The notes under the pieces were generated by a model, which saw nothing but the letters and a program-made list of their open reading frames with translations, made no database searches and was not told the DNA's origin. 64,000 nt of DNA from Eurosta solidaginis (taxonomy: Eukaryota > Arthropoda > Insecta > Diptera > Tephritidae), in NCBI RefSeq assembly GCF_040869045.1, contig NW_027136914.1:186001-250000 (forward strand). The letters are read 5' to 3'. A program made the translations under genes and the position numbers. Shown here in pieces: positions 10,301-20,055 of the stretch. The stretch's first letter is position 1. Every line of letters starts with the position of its first letter.

Positions 10301-10640
10301 CTGGACATTGCCTTCTGGCGTCACATTCCTTTAAATTAGGCTTGGTCAGTGATAGCATATGTAGGAAGTGCGGGTTAGAGGAGGAAACGATCGAACACGT
10401 TTTTTGCTAGTGCCCTGTGCTTCCCAGGCTAAGACTTCAGTTATTAGGAGTGATACAGCTGTCAGATCTAAAAGCAGTAAATGGCTTAAGTCCTAGAAAG
10501 CTTATAGTATTTGCCAAGAGGAGGAGTTATTTTCTAACATAGGTCCTGGTTTTGATAGTGTTTTTCAGCTGGATCGTTAAAACAAACTTCTGGTGACACT
10601 ACGGATTCATACAGTGAGGTCCTCATGGACCGGTCAGTTC
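10301..10640 (+). pseudogene. C-terminal zinc-knuckle region and 3' end of R1/LOA-like element
   Basis: After a frameshift the reading continues 'LTGHCLLASHSFKLGL' and 'CRKCGLEEETIEHVFC', a Cys-Cys-His-Cys knuckle usual after RNase H in this group, with one in-frame stop before the last Cys-Pro. The frame ends near 10540. The 3' UTR contains 'cctcatggaccggtcagttc', which is found again at 47225-47291 (reverse). Confidence 0.7.
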
Positions 10641-11365
10641 AACCTAACCTATATTTTGTAACGGCCTATCGGATTTTTTCGCCTCTGCTTTAAAGCTTAT
10701 GAAATAAGCGAATGCATATGTATATATAAAGTAAATAACGCCATTTTTTATTTGTTTTTCATATAAAAAAAATTTATAATTAAAAGCACATACAAATCAT
10801 AATTGACAAACATATGTTTTGTGTAATAAAATGGAAAATAAATTTTAATAAAACGCAATTGTGCTTTTTAATTATTTATTCAAACTACATGTTTTTTTAA
10901 CACATGGCAAATGAAATGTGCGAAATTTTGTTTAATTATGTATGTACAATATGCATATACGTATGTGCATACATATGCATATGTACATACATAAGTGTGT
11001 ATAGTGTAGTTTTCAGATATCAACATTGTAGTTTTGTAAATATAATTTAAGTAATTTGTTGTCCCTTGTGCATTACAAAAACGCATTGTTTAACTGTAAA
11101 ATGAATTACATAAATTTATATGTAAATACATTTTAAGTACTTTTGTTTATGATAGTAGGTCAACGCAGCAGTCTTGGATTCTTCATAAAACGCTGTGCCT
11201 TTTTGTTAGAGGAAGGTATTTCAGAAAAGAGCAAACTTTCGATAACCCAAAAGTAATCCAAGATGTTGAAAACAGCTTCGAGAAGATATCCAGATGGACC
11301 CATTGGAATATGGTTAACAAAATAGTACTAAAAAGATTTGGGCTGGGACATAAACCCCAGAGCTA
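10641..11365. other. AT-rich, non-coding, with a TACATA/TATGCA-rich tract
   Basis: No protein motif. Around 10935-11000 there is an alternating purine/pyrimidine tract (tacatatgcatatgtaca) with several short palindromes. From about 11160 the sequence may be decayed 5' flank of the next RTE-like relic, but nothing can be assigned. Confidence 0.45.
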
Positions 11366-11690
11366 GATACAGCTGAAATATGTAAAATACTTATACCTCT
11401 TCTCCACCCACGAAATAAGGGAAGATATTGGCTTCCATATAAGCACACTTGAAGAACCTCCACCACTCACCTCAGCAAAGAATGAAAAATAACGTTCCGG
11501 CCAAGAAACTACTTTTATCTTAACCTGCCTATGGAAGCAGAGGAAGAGGGCGGTCCGTACTCCACTGAACCGGGTGGAAAACGATATATAGTCCCTTGGT
11601 GTGATCAACTGGCGCCAGTTGGCAGAGCGAAGAAGCGACTGGTGTGCCTTTTTGGACGGCCATAACCGTCAGTTAAGAAAGTAAAGTGTT
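11366..11690 (+). pseudogene. RTE-like retrotransposon, 3'-terminal fragment
   Basis: The phrases 'cggccaagaaactac', 'ctatggaagcagaggaagag', 'ggtggaaaacgatatatag' and 'ttggtgtgatcaactggcgc' match, in opposite orientation, the C-terminal coding end of the RTE-like copy at 63076-63260. They correspond to its A-Y-G-S-R-G-R-G-R-P tail and N-W-R-x-L-A-E-R-R end. It stops after 'gacggccataaccgtcagtt', as the other copies do. All frames are broken. Confidence 0.7.
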
Positions 11691-11799
11691 AAAGTCAAAG
11701 GGAACCCGAGTTCGCCATCGGCATGCTGGTTGGTATGCGTGCTCAGCATAGTTGGAAAACTTAAAAAAAAAAAAAAACGCTTCTAAAACCAGTTGTCTA

Positions 11800-12600
11800 A
11801 GATGCAGTTAAATAAACTGAAGGACTATTTCGCAGAGAGCATGGCTTTAGACCCACAAAATGCACATTAGGCGCAATTGTAGACATGCCTACAAGCGTAG
11901 AAATAGTACAGTGAGCTAATGCTTATTCCAAGCAAGTTGACCAGTAAGAAGCTGCTGATGGATCACTCTGTCCGTGTTAATATACGGCTCCGAACTGTGA
12001 GTAAACATACTTCGTTAGAAACCTCTAACAGTTGTACAGCGGGCAACACCTTATCGTACTCTATCAATACCAGTGGTAAAAGTGATCAGCGTAAGACATT
12101 TCCATCGACCTTTTAGAGCTGGAAACAAGAAGGTTATGGGAAACGCAAAGCAGACAGATGTTGAGCGCATGGGAGTCTGTAGAAAAGAGAGCAGGAAAGA
12201 AATGTTTACGTTGTAGCAAGAACGGTGGGAAAATGAAAAGCGAATTTAATAAAACGTGTTGAAGTATGATGCACCAGAAACATTGGCGAGGTAGCTTCAA
12301 AAAATATTTGCATATAATAAAAAAAAGCCGAGGATCCTAAAGATGTTTACGACGACGCAGGATAGGCCACTGTTGATATTATTTTCTTCAAACACTCACG
12401 TTGGAGACAGAACCACATTCAGAACAAAAAATCAGGGGCTGGGCGCAGGAGCAACAGAAGCCACTTAAAACACCAGGTATTTGGAATGCTACCCTGAAGT
12501 TATGCAAAAGCGGTTCCACGGTGAGCGAACGTTCTGAATATGATGTGTTTTAGTTCACGGACACCCGGTTCATGCGACGGCTGCAATCATGGTGCGTTAG
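11800..12600 (+). pseudogene. R1-like retrotransposon relic (C-terminal part)
   Basis: Scattered frames show features of the region after RT in R1-type proteins: 'RVNIRLRTVSKHTSLETSN' (like the R-x-A-Y-R-T-V-S segment), then 'SWKQEGYGKRKADRC', then 'VYDDAG*ATVDIIFFKHSRW' around 12340-12410, like the terminal C-x-x-C...H-x-x-F-x-C-x-R-W knuckle with cysteines lost. Multiple stops and frameshifts. Assignment rests on pattern only. Confidence 0.5.
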
Positions 12601-12924
12601 GAATTTTCCATCGCAATCCCTTAACAAAATATATTGGTCAAACAATGCGAATTTTAGCTCGATTCCGAATCAGCTAGAAGTGATGTAGAACAAATTTTTC
12701 CCTACCAATTGACCCACTCTAAAGATATCGTACTTATCGTCGCTGCGCTCACAAAAACAGTTATGTGTTTTTCAGTAACTTTTCATAAGATCACAAAAAT
12801 ATATTTCTGGTATCCATTTGCAAAATTTTGCAATTGTCGTATTTTTGAAATATTTTATGGAAAGTAAGTTATTGATGTGTGAAGGAAAATATCATGTTCT
12901 TTAACCCATTAAAAAATAAAAAAA
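12601..12924. other. No recognisable gene
   Basis: AT-rich, no motif; short frames only. It separates the R1-like relic from the reverse SINE. Confidence 0.5.
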
Positions 12925-13285
12925 AAAATAAATGTAAGGCGCGATAACCTCCGAAGAGATCTAAGGCCGAGCTTCTCTTTCAATTTGCGCCGTGCTCCTC
13001 TTGATTTTTCCTACGAAAAGGCCGGACGGGACCTGCATGTTTTATGCCGACTCCGAACGGTATCTGCATGGTAGATGAGTTTTCACTGAGAGCCTTTCAT
13101 GGCAGAAATACACCGGGAGCGCTTGCCAAACACTGCCGAGGGGCGACCCCGCTTAGAAAAATTGTCTTCTAATTGAAAAACTTTATTTCCAAAATTTTGA
13201 TGTTGCTTTGCCCGGGGTGTGAACCCAGGGCATACAGTGTGGTAGGCGGAGCACGCTACCATCACACCACGGTGGCCGCCGCTGC
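12925..13285 (-). mobile_element. tRNA-derived SINE, copy 2
   Basis: This is the reverse complement of the SINE at 1609-1975. It has the same tRNA-like head (box A 'gtggtgtgatggtagcgtgc' and box B 'gggttcacaccccgg' on the - strand), the same body (ggggtcgcccctcggcag, ctgccatgaaaggctctc, ataccgttcggagtcggc) and the same 3' end 'gaggttatcgcgccttacat' plus an A/T tail. The box B is closer to consensus than in copy 1. The copy is nearly full-length. Confidence 0.87.
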
Positions 13286-13309
13286 TTTCAAACATGATTA
13301 AAATTTGCT

Positions 13310-14440
13310 TTTAGCGGTAGGGAAATGCATGCAACTTTTGCCGTTGTTCCTCATAATGCTTATGGAGATTACCCCTTGATCCCCTGGGAGCTATAGCTTC
13401 TTCAATCAGATGTCTGTTGCGATGCCCAAGTTTCTGGGTATTCAACAGAAACTGTTTGTTTAGCATTTCATTTCTCTTCCTAATGGGGAGTACTTTCGTT
13501 TCATTGTGTACGTGGTGTTCTGGGGACATAAGAAGACAGCCCGCCCGTAGCGGGTCTGAGGGGAAAATTTTGGCAGGCCTGTATTTTCTTCCAGTGAGTA
13601 ACCTTTCGGTTTGACGACCATATCGGGGACGCGTAGCATGCAATAGGCCGGCCAATTGCTTCGTAAATAGTAAGGAGCGTTTCTTTGTCTTTACCCCAAG
13701 TGCTGCCGGAAAGAGATTTGAGGATTTTATTACGGCTCTGAATTTTCGGTACATCCCAAAATGCAGATACTGATCGAACGCCACCCCAAGATTTTAGGGT
13801 GTAAGACAGTCGGTAGCGTAATGCCGATGTCGGGATCAAATAGTTTGTATTCAACTGTGTGGTGGGTGATAAACGCGAGACCGCCTGCATTTCCGCTCTT
13901 GCGATATTTTATGTGGCCGTTATGTCCACAGCTGGTCTGCAGAGCAGATTTTGCTGTGTGTTTGGTCTCTTGGATCGCTGCTACGCGGATGTTATGCCGC
14001 TTCATGAAATCAACTATCTCCGTGATCTTCCCAGTTAATCCATGTCAGTTTAACTGCAGAATTCTGAAGTGCAACGGTAGAGACGTCGTCACTCTGGGGG
14101 TAAGTGATAAGTGACTACCTCTGAATTCAGGGGGGGGCAGGACGCAATTGATGTTGTGTCCCTGGGACTGGACATCCCTGGGTAAGCATTTGGGTAAACG
14201 GTGTAGTTGGGTTTGCGGCATGGCAGTATGCCGCGATGAAACCCGTCGGGGGGTTGCCGTTGCTGAGACCTGAACATCTAGGAAAGTGGCATCGTGGCTG
14301 CATTGGGCAGATGTTGCAAACATATATATTCTGTGCTGGCAAACGGTGCAAAAGGTGCTAGGGACCTAAGAATATAAGTCGCTAAGGCGCAGACTACGGG
14401 ACGCCCTTGGGCGTAAACAGCAAGGAGCCTTATAAAAGTT
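13310..14440 (-). pseudogene. Family J (jockey-like) retrotransposon copy, internally deleted
   Basis: Read in reverse, it starts with the ORF1 end (C-rich 'PRCSGLSNGNPPTGF', about 14270) and the endonuclease start 'FMKRHNIRVAAIQETKH' (about 14005). Sequence up to 'HHTVEYKLFDPDIG' follows, then it jumps straight to the RT thumb 'ITLPTVLHPKILGW' (about 13830) and goes on with 'NKILKSLSGSTWGKDK' and 'NKQFLLNTQKLGH' to about 13310. Compared with the 43.1-47.0 kb copy, most of the endonuclease and the RT palm (about 1.9 kb) are missing, with a clean joint near 13800-13840. Frameshifts split the remainder. Both ends are truncated. Confidence 0.8.
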
Positions 14441-14451
14441 AGTTTTGTTGA

Positions 14452-15113
14452 GCAAGAGCCTGTGACTGCCAAATCTTCGTCATTTTATAAAAGTTGAAAT
14501 TTCGACAGTGCATACTTCCAACTGAATCAGGATCGTTGCCCTATTATAAAAAATGAGTCATAGTGGCTTTAACAGATACTGTGCACAAATTTTGCAGAAA
14601 AATATACCTTTATTTCGTTATTTTGTATCTAGCTTTATTGCCAAACACTTTCCATAGTGGCTTTGATTAGCCAGACACTTTTAATTCTTCTAAACTTCAG
14701 AGAACTTCGAGGCAATTTTATACTGAAATTGGAATACAAAATCTTTAAAAAAAACTTTCGAAATTTTGTTTGCCGTAAAAAACGTTCAGCTTATGAAAAA
14801 GTATTTAGCTTTATGAAAAAATACAGTTTTGGATTATAAAAAGTGTCTGGCTGGACAAAGCCACTATGGAAAGTGTCTGGTAATGACGCTTGTGGCTTCT
14901 TATATCGTGACGAAGACCATATATGAAAATCAGTCTTTATAAAATGACGAAATAAAGGTATATTTTTCTGCAATATGTTTGCACGATATCCGTTAAAGCC
15001 ACTATGACTCAAGTTTTATAACAGACCAACTATCCTGCTTCAGTTGGAAGTATGCACTGTCGAAATTTCAACTTTTATAAGATGACGGGTCTTGCAGTCA
15101 CGGGCCCTTTGAC
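14452..15113. mobile_element. Foldback-type element with about 170-bp inverted repeats
   Basis: The left arm (14452-14630) and right arm (about 14935-15113) are inverted copies: 'tataaaagttgaaatttcga', 'cagtgcatacttccaactga', 'gagtcatagtggctttaac', 'aatatacctttatttcgt' appear forward on the left and reversed on the right. A second, inner inverted pair (gccagacacttttaa / aaaagtgtctggctgg) lies inside. The outermost bases read CAA(R)RGSCYGTGACTGC at both ends, reminiscent of hAT ends, but no clear target duplication was found. No coding capacity for a transposase. Confidence 0.75.
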
Positions 15114-15407
15114 TATTATATAATCCTTAGTAATAAACAATTTGAAAGGCGCATGCGTTTATGTTGTAAAATTATTGGTTTGGATTATGCAATTAAAATT
15201 CTACTCCCGTTTGAAATATGTATGCAAATATATGTAACGTCGATGCCTTTGCAAAACCATCTACCGACAAATTGCAAAACCACTCATATACCACCATGTG
15301 GCAAACTTTTGATTTCTTAGCCCTAATTTCAGTTCATCCAGAGCTTCAAAACTTTGAAGTGGCGACAAGAGACAATCTGGAAAAGTTCAATGGCATGTTG
15401 CAATAAA
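15114..15407. other. Short stretch with one small open frame, no assignment
   Basis: A 62-codon frame (15218-15406, +) without recognisable domain ends right where RTE-like sequence begins. It could be chance, or a fragment of unrelated sequence. Nothing else is seen. Confidence 0.35.
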
Positions 15408-15409
15408 AG

Positions 15410-16636
15410 AGAGAGGTAAAACCAATATAACAAGATACAGTCGTATTAGACTTAACATCGTCTCGGATCACTAACTCGTCGAAGCCAAAAGTCGCATTCG
15501 CCTTACCTAAGAGCAAGGAACAAAAATTAAAAAGGAAAACAAGGCGGCAAAAGGCTGCAACCAGAAAATATAAACAATAACTTCGCATCTCGATTCTAAA
15601 TAATATTCTCTGAGTGTACAAGTAGCCCGGCGGAATGCAGGAGCAATCAGAGCGTATCCCCAAAGTACTTCGTACCGACGTCGGGGGGAAAATGGTTAAC
15701 GGCGACCACAGAAAAACAACTCGTATGATGAAGAATTCTGCAGTTGAATTGAATTGAAGAATTACCATTAAAAAAAGGGCGCTGCCCAGAGGACTACTTA
15801 AAAAGCAAACGCAACTAAAAGAGTGTGAGAATGCTTCCGCAAGTTGAAAGAGAAAGCGGGACGTCTTTGCAGTAAAAAAAAGACGGAGGAAGAAACGCGA
15901 AAGTGCAAGTAGCTTCAGCTGTTAGCGACCAGAAATTCCGCGAACAAATTTTACCAATAAATGCGACAACAGGCTTTTGGCGATGGCAAACTTCTGAAAA
16001 AAAAAAATGGCGACCTAATAAACGATGTCCAGGGGTGCATAGATTATTGGAGCATCACTTTTCGGTGGTCTTGAATGGAGAGAACTGTGAAACGCCCAGG
16101 GAAGATGATAATCGCGAACACGAAATCAAGGATTATGGATTCTTGTCCCCCACCTTACTGCGACCAAGTAGGAATAGTGATAACCGGCTATTCAAAAACG
16201 GCAGCGAGGAGCTTGTAAGGCGTTGCGTCTATTTTTATTCAAAATATGGCCGGACGAGTGCATGCCTGATGATTGGAATCTAAGGGGATCTTGCCAACTG
16301 CGCCAACTATCGCAAAATTAGCCTTCTTAGTATTGCTTATAAGATTGTGCGCAGCATATTGTGCTAAAATTGAAGCCCACCGTGAATAGGCTGGTTGGAC
16401 CTTAATAGTGCAGCCTCAGACCTGGTAAATCTATCATCGACCAGAGTTGCACTATGCGCCAAATCTTGCATGAAAACCCGCGAAAAAATTATTGATACTC
16501 CTTACAACTTCGTCGATTTTTAAATCCGCCTTTCGACAGCATGAAAAGGAGCTGCCTCGATGTCGTTATGTCTGAGATTGGTTCCCCAGAAGAAGATTTA
16601 ATGAGGAACTGTATGAGCTATATGCAGACGATGATG
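15410..16636 (+). pseudogene. RTE-like retrotransposon relic, 5' and central part
   Basis: In broken frames it shows the end of the endonuclease ('SDH..LVEAKSRIRLT', about 15465-15510), the linker ('GDLINDVQGCIDYW', about 16010-16050) and RT motifs 'NCANYRKISLLSIAYKI' (about 16295-16345), 'KTREK' and 'VDF' (16470-16520). It then passes to 'FNEELYELYADD' (about 16590-16636), where a T-run begins. Segments between RT motif 3 and the C-terminal part are deleted. The sequence appears to resume at 18496 after a reverse-oriented insertion. The same family is present at 11.4, 24.2, 33.8 and 63.1 kb. Confidence 0.7.
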
Positions 16637-18495
16637 TTTTTTTTTTATTTTTTTTTTAGTTTTTCTCGGACGTTGTGGCAGCTCACTGCACTCAAGTGGC
16701 CAGATGAAATCAGGCTAATTTTGTTCATTTTTTTATTAATACATAGTTTTTATTCTAATTTTATCTATGTTTGTAAAATATAATTTTTAATTTTTATTGT
16801 TACTGAGTTTTTGAGAGACAGTGGCTTCTTAAGATTCGAGATCTAAAACTGTTCAGCTACAGAGGAACTCATCAGCTGAGAAATATAGATATACCAAATA
16901 CAATAGATTAAAATTATACATATGATTTTTTAATTATTAAGAGAAGATAGAACCGTTTTTTTCATGGCAAAGAGCGAGTCCGAAACGTGAATTATTCTCG
17001 AGTGAGAGTTATAATCTTCACACAAACATCGAAAAGGTTCGTGTAGTTGGAAATTGGTTCTGCATTGTTTAGAAATTATAAGTTTATAATGCCTTGAAAC
17101 TCGGCATGGAACATTCAAGTTTACTTCGTTCAATAGAAATGGGCTTGTAATCGATCCATTTAAAAGTCTAGCCGTAAATAGTACACCTAGCATTTCTCTA
17201 CGACTTGCAAGGGTAGGAAGATTTATTAGTTTTAATCGATTAGTGTAAGGAGGAAGATTATACGGAGAGTCCCATTGAAGATTTATAAAGGCGAAAAGTA
17301 AAAACTGTTTTTGAATTGATTCTAGTCTATCCACAAGAACTTGATAACGCGGATTCCAAATTATAGATCCATATTCTAATATCGGCCTCACCAATGATGT
17401 AAAAATGGTTTTTGTAACGTAAGGATCACTAAACTCCTTTGCCCATCTTTTCACAAATGATAAAACTCCTCTCGCTTTATTGACTGTGGCATTAATATGA
17501 GGGTTGAAACTAAGTTTGCAATTCATTGTAACTCCCAAGTCGACAAAAACATCAACGCTTTCCAGAGTTTGGCCATTAATTGTGTAGGAAGCTGGCTGCA
17601 TGTTCCCAAGTGAAAAAAACATGGATTTACATTTTTCTATGTTGAGAGGCATAAAATTCGCATTACACGAAGTAACTAAACGATTTAAATCCACCTGGAG
17701 TACAGAACGTTCTTCAACCGACGCATTTGACATAAACAGTTTTACATCGTCGGCATACATTAAAGTTTTAGAATATTTTATAGTTGTGGAAATATCGTTT
17801 ATAAAGAGCAAAAATAGAATCGGACCAAGATGGCTGCCCTGAGGCACAACCGAGGGAATATCGATGATATTCGAACAAATGTTTTTAAAAATTACCCTTT
17901 GAGTTCTACCGCAAAGATAGGAGGAGATCCAGCGAGTTAGGCCAGGTTGAAAGCCAAGCAATTCCAGTTTAGAGGCAAGTAATGAGCGGCATACTTTGTG
18001 GAATGCTTTGCTGAAATCAGTGTATATAACGTCGGTGTGATTATTTTTTCTAAACTCATTAAAGACGTGAGTTGTAAATTCAAGCAAATTGGTTGTGGTT
18101 GATTTGGCTCTACAAAAGCCATGCGGAGAACTATCTATCAATGTAGAAATCGAAAATGTAATTTTATTAGTAACGATTGCTTCGGGTAGCTTAGGGATAG
18201 TGGAGAGCTTTGCTATTCCACGATAGTTTTCAATAGACGACTTGCTTCCTTTTTTATGGAAAGATTTCTTTCAAGCCGTCGGGAAAATGCCATTTTATAA
18301 AGAGAGGTTAAACCGATCAGTAAGGGGCAAGTAAATGTATTCCGCACATTTCAATCAAATCAGGACCGTGTTTGAAGGACTCTTTTAGGGTCTTTAGATG
18401 TAATAGAACATCTTAAGGGAAACAAATGTGGAGCACATACTGCGGTACTAGATTGGAGCTCATATGGATAATTTCCAGCATCAGAAGAATTCTTA
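16637..18495 (-). mobile_element. Jockey/CR1-type non-LTR retrotransposon inserted in the RTE-like relic
   Basis: The 3' end is the poly-A-like tail on the reverse strand (seen as t-rich 16637-16667), directly abutting RTE-like sequence on the left. On the right RTE-like sequence resumes around 18496 ('aaaacccgcatatggaag'). In between, in reverse, is a largely open RT frame with upstream RT segments to about 18490. ORF1 and the endonuclease are missing (5' truncation). Confidence 0.75.
16930..18310 (-). pseudogene. Reverse transcriptase, nearly intact domain with one stop
   Basis: The long open part (16930-18141) has RT motifs in order: 'HGFCRAKSTTTNLLEF', 'YTDFSKAFHKV' (first catalytic Asp), 'VPQGSHLGPILFLLFIND', 'LMYADDVKLF' (catalytic YADD intact), 'DLGVTMNCKLSFNPHI' and 'VRPILEYGSIIW'. 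The frame stays open upstream through 'ENYRGIAKLSTIPKL' and 'HKKGSK' to about 18250. There a single in-frame TGA follows 'NGIFPTA' in place of an expected Trp, and a further segment to about 18490 is frame-disrupted. All RT catalytic residues are preserved, so this is a fairly young copy dead mainly through 5' truncation. It belongs with the jockey/CR1 group; exact clade not settled. Confidence 0.85.
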
Positions 18496-18665
18496 TCAAA
18501 ACCCGCATATGGAAGTAGAGGAAGAAAGCGACGACTCGGCTGAAAGGACAAGGTGGAAAACGAATTTAAGTTCCTTGATGCGACTAAATAACCATTGTTA
18601 AGCTAGCGAAGAAGCGAGTGGCACACTTTTTTGGATGGTCATAAACGTTTAAACAGTTAAGCGTC
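18496..18665 (+). pseudogene. RTE-like relic, 3' terminal part (continues 15410-16636)
   Basis: 'KPAYGSRGRKRRL' and 'DKVENEFKFLDA' are readable (about 18496-18580) and match the conserved C-terminal tail of the 63.1-kb copy. The end 'gatggtcataaacgttta' corresponds to the family's usual 3' end. It lies in the same orientation as 15410-16636, so both are probably parts of one element split by the insertion at 16637-18495; roughly 100 bp of coding sequence are missing at the joint. Confidence 0.65.
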
Positions 18666-19540
18666 AATTTAGTAAATATATTTGTATTTATACACACGAT
18701 TTGTTTCGTACCCATCCCAAAATGCGCCTTATATTTTCATTCATGCAAAAATTAAACTTTTATTTATTTTGACGCAATTTATAATTTTATCTTGCCATAA
18801 TTTGCATTATTTCATTGCTCTTCAAATAAACATCAATTTACATATTTCAAAGTGTTGTATACAAAATTTTTATTTTTATTGATATTTATATTTGTATATG
18901 GATGTATATGTTTCAATAAATCGCACAAATATGTATGCAGCTATATTAAATATAATATAAAGATACAAAATGACCATTTACAGTTCTACACCAAACCGTA
19001 AACATTTGAGTTGTAAATTGTTTGCCTTTTAGTAAAGGCTGGATCCATACAATTTCCGAGAGACCAATATCCTACGGCGTGCAATCAACACGATTCACCA
19101 TATTATAAGGAAATAAAATACAATGTTTGCACATAGAAATGCCTAAAATTCCAAGTATAAACGTAATAAGAAATACAAATTCAAACATACTTACAACTGT
19201 GGGCGCAAGGGATAATAGCCTAAGTCGACTTTAGAAATTTGCAGGGCAAAAGGTTTACTGACTGTTTTTGAGTAATCAGACTTGAAGCTTGTTTGTTCCT
19301 CATAATACTTTTTCATTGAGCTTTTACAAAAATATCTTTGTGTTCAGCTGTTCATCTCTGTTCTGAAATTCGTTAGTAAGACTATGAAATTTCGAGTATG
19401 TCTTAAATCGACTTGGGTTTTTATCGCTCATGACCACAGGTTACATTTTATAACCCGTCAATTCATTTAAGCATATATATTATTATTTCTGTACTGTGTA
19501 CTATAAATGTGTTGGTTGATTTTATTTTGGCGACCCGCTG
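18666..19540. other. AT-rich sequence upstream of candidate promoter; no gene seen
   Basis: No motif, repeat family or convincing exon. If the downstream exon is real, this is its 5' flanking or regulatory DNA and it is one of the few stretches of the window without recognisable transposon sequence. Confidence 0.4.
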
Positions 19541-19546
19541 GCATGG

Positions 19547-19580
19547 TCAGTTCAAATATTCGCAGTTACAACATCAATCG
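19547..19580 (+). promoter_or_regulatory. Candidate Inr + DPE-like core promoter
   Basis: TCAGTT at 19547-19552 is a perfect fly initiator, with A+1 at 19549. At +28 to +32 (19576-19580) AATCG matches four of five positions of the DPE consensus RGWYV. No good TATA box is seen at -30, consistent with a DPE-type promoter. It lies 138 bp upstream of the ATG at 19687. Inr matches are common by chance; the correct spacing to a DPE-like site and to an exon with a good donor gives it weight. Confidence 0.4.
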
Positions 19581-19686
19581 CCCACTCAATTCATTCCAAA
19601 GCAATTTCGAAAGCAATCATTTCGTTGAAGTGTTTTATATTTGAAGGCTAGCAAAGTACAAAATTATATACTATATAGCAAAATCT

Positions 19687-19850
19687 ATGATATTTTATAC
19701 TGGCCCACTCATAAATGTGTTCGCAAATTTTATTATAAGCACCCAATTTAACCTCTCAAGCCAACGCTTACCAATCGATACTTTTGATGTCTGGCCTCCG
19801 TGGCTTTGGCCGCAAGATATTCAAAGTGAAGGGAAAATGGTAGATATAAC
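19687..19850 (+). CDS. Candidate first coding exon of a host gene (54 codons, donor GTAAGT)
   Basis: ATG at 19687 opens a frame of 54 codons plus two bases that ends at a consensus 5' splice site, AC|GTAAGT at 19850/19851 (phase 2). The peptide begins 'MIFYTGPLINVFANFIIS', a mildly hydrophobic stretch that could be a weak signal or membrane segment, and then has 'TFDVWPPWLWPQDIQ', rich in Trp and Pro. No family is recognised. Base composition is less AT-rich than its surroundings, and the sequence is not repeated elsewhere in the window. The presumed intron contains a HINE-B element from 20056. No second exon was identified downstream. It could also be a lone exon relic. Confidence 0.4.
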
Positions 19851-20055
19851 GTAAGTTGAAGCACACTTCATACACCCGAAGATCAACAGTGAAATGTAGG
19901 CATGTATGTACCAAATGTTTATATTTGTGGAAACACATACAAATTTATGCAAGCACTTGTGAATATACTGTAGCTAATATGAAAATAGCGTGAAAGCTTT
20001 GTACAAATTCAATCAATTAAATTCTGCTTTTTAATTTGGAAAATAAAAAAAAAAA

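Larger units (their letters stand above)
8560..10640 (+). mobile_element. Decayed R1/LOA-like non-LTR retrotransposon, interrupted by a Harbinger element
   Basis: Three protein segments lie in order on the + strand: RT palm/thumb remnants (8600-9044), an RNase H segment (about 9905-10110) and a C-terminal zinc-knuckle region (10300-10560). The 3' end 'cctcatggaccggtcagttc' recurs in reverse at 47225-47291, marking a shared 3' UTR. A presence of RNase H plus a terminal CCHC-like knuckle is usual for the I/LOA/R1 group. The element is split by a TAA-flanked 788-bp transposon, and sequence between the thumb and RNase H is deleted. Confidence 0.75.

Noticed and set aside
10880..11086. 68-codon frame rich in Tyr, Thr and Cys
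   Set aside because: It follows the TACATA/TATGCA tract and is repeat-derived.
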